Both the position numbers and the translations under genes were made by a program. A stretch of 64,000 bases of DNA from the NCBI GenBank assembly GCA_900540235.1, contig UQEY01000001.1, forward strand, positions 62,001-126,000, read 5' to 3'. Positions 50,252 to 58,993 of the stretch are shown here, one piece after another (position 1 is the first letter of the stretch; each line of letters starts with the position of its first letter). Source of the stretch: an uncultured Eubacteriales bacterium. Lineage in GTDB: Bacteria > Bacillota > Clostridia > Oscillospirales > Acutalibacteraceae. A model generated the notes under the pieces. That model had not been told where the DNA came from and did not search any database. It saw nothing but the letters and a program-made list of their open reading frames with translations.

Positions 50252-50875
50252 TTGAAAAAAGAAAATAAAGACAAACAAAAAAATGAAAAATTGAAAAAAG
50301 AAAAACCGATTTTAACTGAAGAACAAATCAAGAAAAAACGAACGAGAAATACAAGAATAGCCGCTTGTTGTTTTCTTCTTTTGCTCGGCGTCGGCGTTGC
50401 GGGTAACTGGTATTGGGAAAACAGTGACCTGCCGGCAAAAATAAGCGCCGTTTCAAGTGAAAAAGACAAGGTTTTGGGAGAAGCTACTTATGTTGATGCA
50501 ACAACCGAAGCACCAAAGGAAAGTGCATATTTTTCGTCTGCAAGAGTTGAAAGGCAAACCGCTCGTGACGAAAGCCTTGAAAAACTTCAAAAAATAGTTG
50601 ATTCAACAAAAGAAAACGATAAAGCACATATTAATGCGGCAGAAAAAATTGCTTCAATTTCCGATATGATATCTGCCGAAAATAAAATTGAAACTCTTGT
50701 TAAAGCCAAAGGCATTAATAATTGTTTGGCAATAATAAATGATGACGGCACAAAAATCAATATTATTGTTGATGTTAAAGATTTGACAGACAAAGTAATT
50801 TTACAAATCAAAGATATTGCCGTATCTCAGCTTGGTTGCAGTTTTGAGGATGTTACTATTATTCAGTCAAATTAA
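50252..50875 (+). CDS. spoIIIAH: Stage III sporulation protein SpoIIIAH
   Basis: The start is taken as TTG 50252, 5 bases after GGGTGG; GTG 50243 lies inside that site. The 207-residue product has a long basic cytoplasmic start (KKENKDKQKNEKLKKEK), one helix (IAACCFLLLLGVGVAGNWYW) and a YscJ/FliF-like ring domain (IETLVKAKGINNCLAIINDD). It pairs with forespore SpoIIQ across the septum. Last gene of the operon. Confidence 0.93.
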   Translation: MKKENKDKQKNEKLKKEKPILTEEQIKKKRTRNTRIAACCFLLLLGVGVAGNWYWENSDLPAKISAVSSEKDKVLGEATYVDATTEAPKESAYFSSARVERQTARDESLEKLQKIVDSTKENDKAHINAAEKIASISDMISAENKIETLVKAKGINNCLAIINDDGTKINIIVDVKDLTDKVILQIKDIAVSQLGCSFEDVTIIQSN

Positions 50876-50901
50876 ATTAACAAAATATTTATATTAATAT
50901 C

Positions 50902-50930
50902 TTGTATATTTATTCAGTCTGTGTTATAAT
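50902..50930 (+). promoter_or_regulatory. Predicted SigA-type promoter for the Asp23-nusB region
   Basis: TTGTAT and TATAAT with a 17-base spacer, 25 bases before the Asp23-family start codon. Confidence 0.65.
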
Positions 50931-50955
50931 AGTTCAAAATTAAGGAGGCTTAATT

Positions 50956-51348
50956 ATGGAAATAATATCAAAAAGTTCTATGGGCGAGCTTATTATATCC
51001 GATGAGGTTCTTTCATCAATCGCAGTTAATGCGGCTAAAGATGTTGACGGTGTTTCATCATTTTGTAACAAGCCGGTTGATGTAGTAAATACAATTAAGC
51101 AGGGCAGTCTTAAAGTGATGAGCCCTGTAAGAATAAAGCAGGATAATGACGGTTTTTCAATCAGTATTTATATTAATATTGCTCCGGGTAAAAAGTTTCA
51201 AACTGTCGCAACGGGTGTGCAAACTTCTGTTAAGGAATCTGTACAGAATATGACAGGAAAATTGGTTACCAAAGTTAATGTTATTGTAGCCGGTATTGAT
51301 TTTGAAGAGCCAGTAAGCTCTAATGAACCTTGTGAAACTGAAGAGTAA
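50956..51348 (+). CDS. Asp23/Gls24-family envelope stress protein
   Basis: A 130-residue protein with the family pattern: GELIISDEVLSSIAVNAAKD, VDGVSSF, and SVQNMTGKLVTKVNVIVAGI. It is a cytosolic protein often bound to the membrane and linked to cell-envelope homeostasis. In clostridia it commonly precedes nusB, as here. ATG 50956 follows AAGGAGG. A terminator-like hairpin separates it from nusB. Confidence 0.9.
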   Translation: MEIISKSSMGELIISDEVLSSIAVNAAKDVDGVSSFCNKPVDVVNTIKQGSLKVMSPVRIKQDNDGFSISIYINIAPGKKFQTVATGVQTSVKESVQNMTGKLVTKVNVIVAGIDFEEPVSSNEPCETEE

Positions 51349-51355
51349 CAAAATC

Positions 51356-51386
51356 TGCCGGCAAGTTAATTTTGTCGGCATTTTTT
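51356..51386 (+). terminator. Rho-independent terminator or attenuator between Asp23 and nusB
   Basis: TGCCGGCAA pairs with TTGTCGGCA and six Ts follow. nusB starts 27 bases later with no clear own promoter, so partial read-through is likely. Confidence 0.75.
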
Positions 51387-51412
51387 ATTGTAATAAATTT
51401 AGGAGAATTTGA

Positions 51413-51802
51413 ATGAAAAGAAGTGAAATGAGAGAGCAGGCTTTTCTTCTTACTTTTGAAGGCTTGTTTTCAAGCGGCGAAGATATTGACGAAGTGATTG
51501 AGCTTTACAGTGAAAATGTTGAAGCTGTAAGCAAATACGCAAAGGATGTTTTTACCGGCGTTAAATCATCAATAAACAAGTATAATGAAGTGATTAACAA
51601 ATACTCCAAGTCGTGGAAAGTCAGCAGGCTTCCGAAAGTTACGCTTGCAATTTTGTATGTTGCGCTTTATGAAATGGAAAATGTTGAAGATGTAGCCGAC
51701 AGTATTGCTATTAACGAAGCTGTTGAGCTTGCAAAAAAATATGCCGGCGAAAATGATGCGTCTTATATTAACGGTATTTTAGGCGCCGTATCAAGAGGTT
51801 AA
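51413..51802 (+). CDS. nusB: Transcription antitermination factor NusB
   Basis: A 129-residue all-helical protein: MKRSEMREQAFLLTFEGLFS at the start, SWKVSRLPKVTLAILYVALY and INEAVELAKKYAGENDASYI near the end. NusB with NusE binds boxA RNA and promotes rRNA transcription. ATG 51413 follows AGGAG. The TsaD-like gene follows 2 bases later. Confidence 0.95.
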   Translation: MKRSEMREQAFLLTFEGLFSSGEDIDEVIELYSENVEAVSKYAKDVFTGVKSSINKYNEVINKYSKSWKVSRLPKVTLAILYVALYEMENVEDVADSIAINEAVELAKKYAGENDASYINGILGAVSRG

Positions 51803-51804
51803 TT

Positions 51805-52737
51805 ATGTACCTCGGTTTTGATACAAGCAATTATACTACTTCGCTTGCAATGTTTGACGGCAAAAATATTTTTCAGCAAAAGAAACTTTTAACCGTTCGG
51901 CATGGCGAAAGAGGGCTTAGGCAGAGTGAAGCTGTTTTTCAACATACCGTTAATATGCCGAATCTTGTTAATGAACTTGATTTTGATAATGAAGATATTA
52001 ACGCAGTAGGTGTAAGTGCAAGACCAAGAAATATTGAAGGCAGTTATATGCCGTGTTTTACCGTTGGTATTAATGTTGCAACTGCCGTGTCTAAGTTTAC
52101 TTCATCTAAGCTTTATACCACTTCTCACCAAGTGGGGCATATTTTGGCGGCGCTTTATTCCGTAGATAAGCTTGAACTTGTTAATGAAGAATTTATAGCG
52201 TTTCACCTAAGCGGCGGCACAACCGAAGCTCTTTTGGTAAAGTCTGACAAAGATGAAATTATCAAGGCGGAAATTATTGCTCAAAGCATCGATTTAAAAG
52301 CCGGACAAGCTATTGACAGAACGGGTGTTTTGCTTGGCTTAACTTTCCCTTGTGGCAGGGAAATTGACGCTCTTTCGCAAAAGAGTGATAAAAATTATAA
52401 AATTAAGCCGTCAATGAAAGGCTTTGACTGTTCTCTTTCAGGTGTTGAAAATAAAGTCAAAGCTATGATTGAAAGCGGTGAGAGGCGAGAAGATACGGCA
52501 AAATTTGTTTTGACCTATATTTCTTCAACTCTTGAAAAAATGACGGAGCTAATTATCAAAAAGTACGGTGATTTACCGCTTGTTTATGCCGGCGGAGTAA
52601 TGTCAAACTCTTTTATAAAAAGCAATATACTTAATAAATTTGATAACGCTTATTTTGCAAAGCCGGAATTTAGCTGCGACAATGCGGCAGGCACTGCAAT
52701 TTATGCTTATTTGAAAGATAAACAAAATGAATATTAA
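51805..52737 (+). CDS. TsaD/Kae1-like protein (O-sialoglycoprotein endopeptidase family paralogue)
   Basis: A 310-residue ASKHA-fold protein: YLGFDTSNYTTSLAMFDG, metal motif HQVGH (His108, His112), FHLSGGTTEALLV and YAGGVMSNSFIK. It is related to TsaD, which transfers threonylcarbamoyl to tRNA, but is shorter and has HQVGH where TsaD usually has H-x-E-G-H. Such paralogues beside nusB-xseA occur in Clostridia alongside a true TsaD elsewhere. A function in t6A synthesis is not assured. Overlaps xseA by 11 bases. Confidence 0.8.
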   Translation: MYLGFDTSNYTTSLAMFDGKNIFQQKKLLTVRHGERGLRQSEAVFQHTVNMPNLVNELDFDNEDINAVGVSARPRNIEGSYMPCFTVGINVATAVSKFTSSKLYTTSHQVGHILAALYSVDKLELVNEEFIAFHLSGGTTEALLVKSDKDEIIKAEIIAQSIDLKAGQAIDRTGVLLGLTFPCGREIDALSQKSDKNYKIKPSMKGFDCSLSGVENKVKAMIESGERREDTAKFVLTYISSTLEKMTELIIKKYGDLPLVYAGGVMSNSFIKSNILNKFDNAYFAKPEFSCDNAAGTAIYAYLKDKQNEY

Positions 52738-53935
52738 TGCATTAACAGTAACACAAATTAATACCTATATTAAAGCTTTGCTCGATGAAAATATTCATTT
52801 GAAAAATATATACATTGTCGGCGAAATAAGTAATTTTCTTCATTATTTCAGAAGCGGACATATGTATTTTACCATTAAGGATGAAAATTCACAGCTTAAA
52901 GCCGTTATGTTTTCCTCTTATGCTTCAAGGCTTAAATTTAAGCCGGAGGACGGTATGCGTGTTTTGTGCCGTGGCAGAATTTCTGTATATGATAAGGACG
53001 GCACATATCAGCTTTATGTTGAGGATATGCAACCCGACGGTGTCGGCGCTCTTTCAATAGCTTTTGAACAGCTCAAAGAAAAGCTTGAAAAAGAGGGTCT
53101 TTTTGACGAAATATATAAAAAGCCTATTCCCAAGTATCCTAAAAAAATAGGCGTGGTTACTTCAGATATGGGCGCTGCTGTTGAGGATATTAAAAATATT
53201 ACAAAAAGGCGATATCCTATTGCCGAACTTGTTATTGTGCCTACTTTGGTTCAGGGCGAGCAAGCGTCCCCCGATATTGTGAAATCAATAAAAAGACTTG
53301 ACGCACTCGGCGATATTGATGTGATTATAGTCGGTCGAGGAGGCGGAAGCCTTGAAGATTTGTGGGCATTTAATACCGAGCAGGTCGCAAGGGCAGTGTT
53401 TGAGTGCAATACTCCGATTATTTCCGCTGTCGGTCACGAAACCGATTTTACTATTTGCGACTTTGTTTCGGACTTGCGTGCACCTACACCGAGCGCCGCC
53501 GCTGAACTCGCAGTACCCGATATTAACAATCTTATTGATTTTCTTGATAGTGCAAAATCTCGTCTTTTAGCGCTTTTAACATATAAGCTTGAAAGAGAAT
53601 ATCAAAAGTTTGATGATTTAACCGTCGGCAGCATACTCGGTGAGCCTAACGAAATAGTTAATCAAAAATGTGATGATTTTGATGTGCTTAAAACAAGGCT
53701 GATTGATTCTTTTTCTTATTTGATTGAAAAGAAAAACGGTGAATTTAATACAACTGTTTCAAAACTTGACGCACTCAGCCCACTTAAAGTATTAAGCCGT
53801 GGATATACGATTGCAAATAAAGATGAAAAAGTTGTTTCAACTGTAAATGATATTAAAGCAGGGGATAAACTTAACTTAACTTTTTCAGACGGCGTGGCAA
53901 ATTGTGAAGTTAAAGAGGTAATTAAAAATGGATGA
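52727..53935 (+). CDS. xseA: Exodeoxyribonuclease VII large subunit
   Basis: A 402-residue protein: N-terminal OB fold (NIYIVGEISNFLHYFRSGHM, YFTIKDENSQLKAVMF), catalytic region IGVVTSDMGAAVEDI, VIIVGRGGGSLEDLWAFN and ISAVGHETDFTICDFVSDLR, then a coiled C-terminus with the XseB-binding tail LSRGYTIA. Degrades single-stranded DNA from both ends. Overlaps xseB by 8 bases. Confidence 0.97.
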   Translation: MNINALTVTQINTYIKALLDENIHLKNIYIVGEISNFLHYFRSGHMYFTIKDENSQLKAVMFSSYASRLKFKPEDGMRVLCRGRISVYDKDGTYQLYVEDMQPDGVGALSIAFEQLKEKLEKEGLFDEIYKKPIPKYPKKIGVVTSDMGAAVEDIKNITKRRYPIAELVIVPTLVQGEQASPDIVKSIKRLDALGDIDVIIVGRGGGSLEDLWAFNTEQVARAVFECNTPIISAVGHETDFTICDFVSDLRAPTPSAAAELAVPDINNLIDFLDSAKSRLLALLTYKLEREYQKFDDLTVGSILGEPNEIVNQKCDDFDVLKTRLIDSFSYLIEKKNGEFNTTVSKLDALSPLKVLSRGYTIANKDEKVVSTVNDIKAGDKLNLTFSDGVANCEVKEVIKNG

Positions 53936-54128
53936 AAATATGAAATATGAGGACGCAATTAAGCGCCTTGAAGATATAGTAAATAAGCTCGAAAATTCTA
54001 CCGAGTCTCTTGACGAAAGTATTAAGCTTTTTGAAGAGGGTGTAAAACTTTCTCAGTTTTGCTCAAGTAAACTTAAAGCGGCAGAGCAAAAAATTACTAT
54101 GTTAACTAAGGAGAATAATAATGACTGA
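53928..54128 (+). CDS. xseB: Exodeoxyribonuclease VII small subunit
   Basis: A 66-residue helical protein with YEDAIKRLEDIVNKLENSTE and SLDESIKLFEEGVKLSQFC. Six or more copies coat the coiled coil of XseA. RBS GAGGT in the xseA end; overlaps ispA by 8 bases. Confidence 0.96.
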   Translation: MDENMKYEDAIKRLEDIVNKLENSTESLDESIKLFEEGVKLSQFCSSKLKAAEQKITMLTKENNND

Positions 54129-55005
54129 TATTGAATTTAACAATATTTTAAGTAATGATATTAGAAAGGTTGAACATTCGCTTCTTTCATTTTTGCCTGA
54201 TTCGCACGACGGTCAAAACAGTGTTGTTGAAGCAATGGAATATAGCTTAATAAACGGCGGTAAAAGGCTTCGTCCTGTTTTTGCGCTTGAATTCGCTGTT
54301 GCCTGCGGCGGTTCAAGAGATGATGCACTTCCTCTTGCCTGTGCAATGGAATTTGTACATACATACAGTCTTATTCACGATGATTTACCTTGTATGGATA
54401 ATGACGATTTAAGGAGAGGTAAGCCTAGTTGCCACAAGGCTTTTGGCGAAGATACTGCGCTTCTTGCGGGCGACGCTCTTCTTACTCATGCTTTTGAAAT
54501 TATCGCTTCCTGCGACCTTTCAGATGATAAAAAAGTATCTGCTTCGCTTCTTTTGGCTCAAAATGCAGGTGTAGGCGGAATGATTGGCGGTCAGGTAATT
54601 GACCTTATATATGAAAAGGAAGACCCTACGGTTAAACAACTTTTAAATGTTTACAGGCTCAAGACAGGTGCACTTATTTCTGCGGCTTGTCTTATGGGTT
54701 GCATAAGTGCCGGCGCAGATGAAGACAAGCTTTTGGCAGCTTCAAAATTTGCATATTCACTTGGTATTGCTTTCCAAATTCAAGATGATATTCTTGACAT
54801 TATCGGCGATGAAAAAGAGCTTGGTAAGCCTGTAGGTTCGGATGCCGAAAATAATAAAACAACTTACGCAACCTTAGTCGGTATTGAAAAAGCGAAAAAC
54901 GATGTTAAAAGACTTACCGATTCTGCTATAGAGCAACTTGATGCTTTTGAATCACCTGAATTTTTGAAAGAACTTGCAAAAACTCTTGTCAGCAGAAAAA
55001 AATAA
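54121..55005 (+). CDS. ispA: Short-chain polyprenyl diphosphate synthase (farnesyl diphosphate synthase-like)
   Basis: A 294-residue all-helical protein with the first aspartate-rich motif HDDLPCMDNDDLRRGKPSCH, LLAGDALLTHAFEII, GGQVIDL, and the second motif FQIQDDILDIIGD. It condenses isopentenyl diphosphate with allylic diphosphates to C15, feeding undecaprenyl carrier and quinone synthesis. It sits directly before dxs, which supplies the precursors through the MEP pathway. Confidence 0.94.
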   Translation: MTDIEFNNILSNDIRKVEHSLLSFLPDSHDGQNSVVEAMEYSLINGGKRLRPVFALEFAVACGGSRDDALPLACAMEFVHTYSLIHDDLPCMDNDDLRRGKPSCHKAFGEDTALLAGDALLTHAFEIIASCDLSDDKKVSASLLLAQNAGVGGMIGGQVIDLIYEKEDPTVKQLLNVYRLKTGALISAACLMGCISAGADEDKLLAASKFAYSLGIAFQIQDDILDIIGDEKELGKPVGSDAENNKTTYATLVGIEKAKNDVKRLTDSAIEQLDAFESPEFLKELAKTLVSRKK

Positions 55006-55039
55006 TTCGCTTTAAATAGATTGAAAAGAGAGATATATT

Positions 55040-56875
55040 ATGTCAGTTCTTGATAGAGTTAATTCTCCGAAAGATTTAAAAAAACTGAATGAAAATGAAC
55101 TTGAAGAACTTTGCAGTGATATAAGAAAAATGCTTATTAACACTGTTTCAAAAACAGGCGGTCATTTGGCTTCCAACTTAGGCGTGGTTGAACTTACGGT
55201 TGCAATGCACAAGGTATTTAACAGCCCACAGGACCAAATTGTTTTTGATGTAGGTCATCAATGCTATACTCATAAAATTTTAACAGGCAGGAAGGACAAG
55301 TTTGGCACTCTCAGATGTGAGGGCGGTATAAGCGGTTTTACCCGTCCGGTTGAAAGCGAGCACGATATTTTTTCGTCGGGTCACAGTTCAACTTCTATTT
55401 CTGCCGCTGTCGGTCTTGCACGGGCAAAACAGATAAAGGGCGAAAAGGGCAAGGTTATTGCAGTTATCGGCGACGGTGCTCTGACCGGAGGTCTTGCTTA
55501 TGAAGCGCTTAATAATTCGGGCAATGATAACAGTAATCTTATCGTTGTACTTAATGACAACAATATGTCAATAAGCAAGAATGTCGGCTCAATGGCTAAA
55601 AATCTTACTACTATTCGTACTTCCAAAAAGTATGTAACTTTTAAGTCTAAGTTCCAACATCAGCTTGCAAGAATTCCTAAAGTCGGTACTGAAATAAATC
55701 GATTTTTCACTTATGTTAATACTAAAATTAGAAAAATGATTTACAAAGCTACATTTTTTGAAGATTTAGGCTTTAGATATTACGGCCCTATTGACGGTCA
55801 TGATATTGACGCACTTGTTGATGTTTTTAATGCGGCAAAGGCGCATAACCATTCTGTTTTGATTCATGTTAATACCGTTAAGGGTAAAGGCTATTATCCT
55901 GCTGAAAAAAACCCAACGCAGTTTCACGGTATCGGAAAATTTGATATCAATACAGGCGAGCCAATGAGCAGCGGCAAAAACTATTCTGCCTGCTTTGGTG
56001 AAACCATGTGCAATTTTGCAAGAAATGATGCAAGAATATGCTGCGTTACTGCCGCTATGGCCGAGGGTACGGGGCTTTGCAAGTTTGCCCAGGAATTTCC
56101 TAAGCGATTTTTTGATGTCGGTATTGCCGAACAGCATGCAGTTACATTTTCTTCCGGTCTTGCCAAAAACGGACTTGTGCCGGTGTTTGCGGTTTATTCA
56201 ACATTTCTTCAGCGTTCGTATGACCAGCTTGTTCACGATGTTGCAATGCAAAATTTAAAAGTTATTTTTGCTATCGACCGTGCAGGCTTTGTAGGTGCCG
56301 ACGGTGAAAGTCACCAGGGTGTGTTTGATACTTCGTTTTTAAACTCAGTTGTCGGTCTTACTGTTTTTGCACCGTCAAATTTCAGCGAGCTTGAAGCTAT
56401 GTTTTATCAAGGAATATATAAAACTCAGGGCGCTGTTGCGATAAGATATCCCCGTGGCAATGAAGAAATTGTTCCTGTAAAATATGACTATAATCATGAA
56501 AACTATACAGTTATCGGCGACGAATCAAATAAAAAGTGTATTGTTTCTTATGGACGAGAGTTTTGTGAAAGTGCAAAAGCTTATGCCGAGCTTGACGATG
56601 TATTTTTAATAAAACTTAATCAAATTAAGCCGATAGATGATACGGTGTGTGAACATTTGAAAAAATGCGAAACAGTCTATTTTTACGAAGAAAGCATAAA
56701 AAGCGGTTCTGTCGGTGAAATCTTTGCTTCAATGCTTATTGAAAATGATATTAATGTTCATTTTAAACATTTCGGTATTGATGATGAATTTGTGAAACAA
56801 GCAAGTGTTGAACATCAACTTGAACATTATAATCTTGATGCGAAGTCAATAATTAAAGAGGTAAGTAATGGCTAA
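55040..56875 (+). CDS. dxs: 1-deoxy-D-xylulose-5-phosphate synthase
   Basis: A 611-residue thiamine-diphosphate enzyme: TGGHLASNLGVVELTVAMHK at the start, cofactor motif VIGDGALTGGLAYEALNN ... LIVVLNDNNMSISKN, and the pyrimidine domain with FDVGIAEQHAVTFSSGLA and DRAGFVGADGESHQGVFD. It makes DXP from pyruvate and glyceraldehyde-3-phosphate, first step of the MEP pathway. Overlaps tlyA by 8 bases. Confidence 0.97.
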   Translation: MSVLDRVNSPKDLKKLNENELEELCSDIRKMLINTVSKTGGHLASNLGVVELTVAMHKVFNSPQDQIVFDVGHQCYTHKILTGRKDKFGTLRCEGGISGFTRPVESEHDIFSSGHSSTSISAAVGLARAKQIKGEKGKVIAVIGDGALTGGLAYEALNNSGNDNSNLIVVLNDNNMSISKNVGSMAKNLTTIRTSKKYVTFKSKFQHQLARIPKVGTEINRFFTYVNTKIRKMIYKATFFEDLGFRYYGPIDGHDIDALVDVFNAAKAHNHSVLIHVNTVKGKGYYPAEKNPTQFHGIGKFDINTGEPMSSGKNYSACFGETMCNFARNDARICCVTAAMAEGTGLCKFAQEFPKRFFDVGIAEQHAVTFSSGLAKNGLVPVFAVYSTFLQRSYDQLVHDVAMQNLKVIFAIDRAGFVGADGESHQGVFDTSFLNSVVGLTVFAPSNFSELEAMFYQGIYKTQGAVAIRYPRGNEEIVPVKYDYNHENYTVIGDESNKKCIVSYGREFCESAKAYAELDDVFLIKLNQIKPIDDTVCEHLKKCETVYFYEESIKSGSVGEIFASMLIENDINVHFKHFGIDDEFVKQASVEHQLEHYNLDAKSIIKEVSNG

Positions 56876-57674
56876 AAATAAAATAAGACTTGATGTGGCT
56901 CTTGTTGAAAAAGGCTTTGCCGAAAGCCGAGAAAAAGCAAAAGCAATAATTATGTCGGGTATAGTATATGTTAATAATCAAAAGTCGGACAAGGCAGGCA
57001 AGGAAGTTAAAGAGGATGACCTTATTGAAGTTAGAGGCAAAACTCTTAAATATGTCAGTCGTGGCGGCTTAAAGCTTGAAAAAGCTATGGAATGTTTTCC
57101 TATATCGCTTAACGGCAAAATTTGTATGGATGTCGGAGCTTCCACCGGAGGCTTTACAGACTGTATGCTTATGAACGGCGCCGTTAAGGTTTATTCGGTT
57201 GATGTCGGCTACGGTCAACTTGCCTGGAAACTCAGAACAGATGAGAGAGTAGTAAATCTTGAAAGAACTAATTTCAGATATGTAACAGATGAGCAAATTA
57301 AGGATAAAATCGACTTTTCATCAGTTGATGTTTCTTTTATTTCGCTTAAACATATTTTGCCTAATCTCAATGCTTTTCTTAAAGACGACGCAAGCGCTGT
57401 GTGCCTAATTAAGCCTCAGTTTGAAGCCGGCAGGGAAAAGGTTGGCAAAAAGGGTGTCGTAAGCGATCCGGCAACTCACCTTGAAGTAGTTGAAAAAGTA
57501 ATCGGTTTGGCTCTTGATAACGGCTTTACCGTTGCGGGTCTTGATTTTTCACCTATCAAAGGTCCTGAGGGCAATATTGAATATTTAATTTATCTTCTCA
57601 AATCAAGCGAACCTAAAGTATATGAAAATATTAATGCTAAAGAGTTAGTATATAAATCACACGAGGAATTGTAA
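56868..57674 (+). CDS. tlyA: TlyA-family rRNA methyltransferase (hemolysin A family)
   Basis: A 268-residue protein with an N-terminal S4 domain (IRLDVALVEKGFAESREKAK) and an FtsJ-type SAM domain: VSRGGLKLEKAM, CMDVGASTGGFTDCMLMNGA, and VDVSFISL. It probably 2'-O-methylates rRNA (TlyA of mycobacteria acts on 16S and 23S). The 'hemolysin' name is historical. Its position between dxs and nadK is conserved in Firmicutes. Confidence 0.92.
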   Translation: MAKNKIRLDVALVEKGFAESREKAKAIIMSGIVYVNNQKSDKAGKEVKEDDLIEVRGKTLKYVSRGGLKLEKAMECFPISLNGKICMDVGASTGGFTDCMLMNGAVKVYSVDVGYGQLAWKLRTDERVVNLERTNFRYVTDEQIKDKIDFSSVDVSFISLKHILPNLNAFLKDDASAVCLIKPQFEAGREKVGKKGVVSDPATHLEVVEKVIGLALDNGFTVAGLDFSPIKGPEGNIEYLIYLLKSSEPKVYENINAKELVYKSHEEL

Positions 57675-58531
57675 TGATTGTTTCAGTTTTCCCAAATCTT
57701 AATAATAGCGGTGTAAAAGACCTTGCAAAAAATGTGATTGAAACTTTATCAAATTTTGGTGCATCGGTTTATATACCGAATGAATATAAAGAGATTTTTA
57801 AAGATACATCTGTTTTGTTTGAAAAAAGCGAAAAAGCTATGGCTTTGTGTGACTGCGCTATCGCAATAGGCGGTGACGGCACAACGCTTAATGTAGCTAA
57901 AAAGGCTGCATTTTTAGGCAAAAGCGTTCTCGGAATTAATGCAGGCAGGCTTGGTTTTATGAGCGGCTTGGAAAGGGACGAACTTTCACTTTTGTCAAAG
58001 CTTATAAGCGGTGACTATATTATTGATGAAAGATTGATGTTAAAAGCTGCTATTGAGAAAAACGGTGAAATTGTTTCTTCTCATCATTGTCTTAATGATA
58101 TTGTCGTTTCCCGTGGCGATTTTGCAAGGCTTATTGATGTCACGATTACTTGTGACGGAAGAAATATTTCTTCTATGCGTGCCGACGGTGTGATTATTTC
58201 AACTCCTACCGGTTCAACGGCATATTCAATGGCGGCGGGCGGTCCCGTTGTCAGCCCGGAGGCTGATTGTATAATCGAAACACCCATTTGTCCTCACTCG
58301 CTTATGAACAGAAGTATTATTTTTTCTTCGGATAAGGAACTTATTATTAATGCAAATAACGACCAAAACAATTCGCCGATAATGACTGTTGACGGTCAGG
58401 AAGCGGTTGAACTTTCGCCCGACTGCGAAATACATATAAAAACTTCGGAAATAAAAACTAAACTTCTAAAAATTAAACCTGAAAATTTTTATGAAATACT
58501 TAATAAAAAGATTATTGAAAGGAGAGTATAA
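57674..58531 (+). CDS. nadK: NAD kinase
   Basis: A 285-residue protein with the diagnostic GGDGTTLNVAKKA (about residues 65-77), NAGRLGFMSGLE, CLNDIVVSRGDFARLIDVTI and the second motif ADGVIISTPTGSTAYSMAAG. It phosphorylates NAD to NADP in the cytosol. The start codon overlaps the tlyA stop by one base. Confidence 0.96.
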   Translation: MIVSVFPNLNNSGVKDLAKNVIETLSNFGASVYIPNEYKEIFKDTSVLFEKSEKAMALCDCAIAIGGDGTTLNVAKKAAFLGKSVLGINAGRLGFMSGLERDELSLLSKLISGDYIIDERLMLKAAIEKNGEIVSSHHCLNDIVVSRGDFARLIDVTITCDGRNISSMRADGVIISTPTGSTAYSMAAGGPVVSPEADCIIETPICPHSLMNRSIIFSSDKELIINANNDQNNSPIMTVDGQEAVELSPDCEIHIKTSEIKTKLLKIKPENFYEILNKKIIERRV

Positions 58532-58993
58532 ATGAAAAAGAGAAGACACGCAAAAATTTTGGAAATCATTAATACGCACGATATTGAAACCCAAGAGGAA
58601 CTTCAATCTCTCCTTCAAAAAAACGGGTATGAAGTTACGCAGGCTACAATTTCCCGTGATATTAAGGAACTCAGACTTGTTAAAGATTTGTCTGAAAAAG
58701 GCAGATATATTTACTCTACCGGCAAAAAAAATTCGGGCGAATCTGTAAGAAGAACAGGCGGTATTTTCGGCGAGTCAATCATCAATGTTGAATATGCTCA
58801 AAATATTGTATGTATCAAGTGCTTTTCAGGTATGGCGGTTGCTGTTTGTACAGCTATCGATTCAATGGAATGGACAGGCGTAGTTGGTACTATTTCGGGC
58901 GATGATACAATATTTGTTCTTTGCAAGACGGAAGATTTTGCAAAAATATTCACAATGAATATGGAGAAGATTTTAAATGCTAAGAACTCTTGA
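58532..58993 (+). CDS. argR: Arginine repressor ArgR
   Basis: A 153-residue protein: winged-helix N-terminus (RHAKILEIINTHDIETQEEL, then NGYEVTQATISRDIKELRLV) and a C-terminal hexamerisation domain with VGTISGDDTIFVL, the arginine-binding GDDT motif. It senses arginine and controls arg genes. In this conserved argR-recN cluster it overlaps recN by 17 bases. RBS GAAAGGAG. Confidence 0.97.
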   Translation: MKKRRHAKILEIINTHDIETQEELQSLLQKNGYEVTQATISRDIKELRLVKDLSEKGRYIYSTGKKNSGESVRRTGGIFGESIINVEYAQNIVCIKCFSGMAVAVCTAIDSMEWTGVVGTISGDDTIFVLCKTEDFAKIFTMNMEKILNAKNS

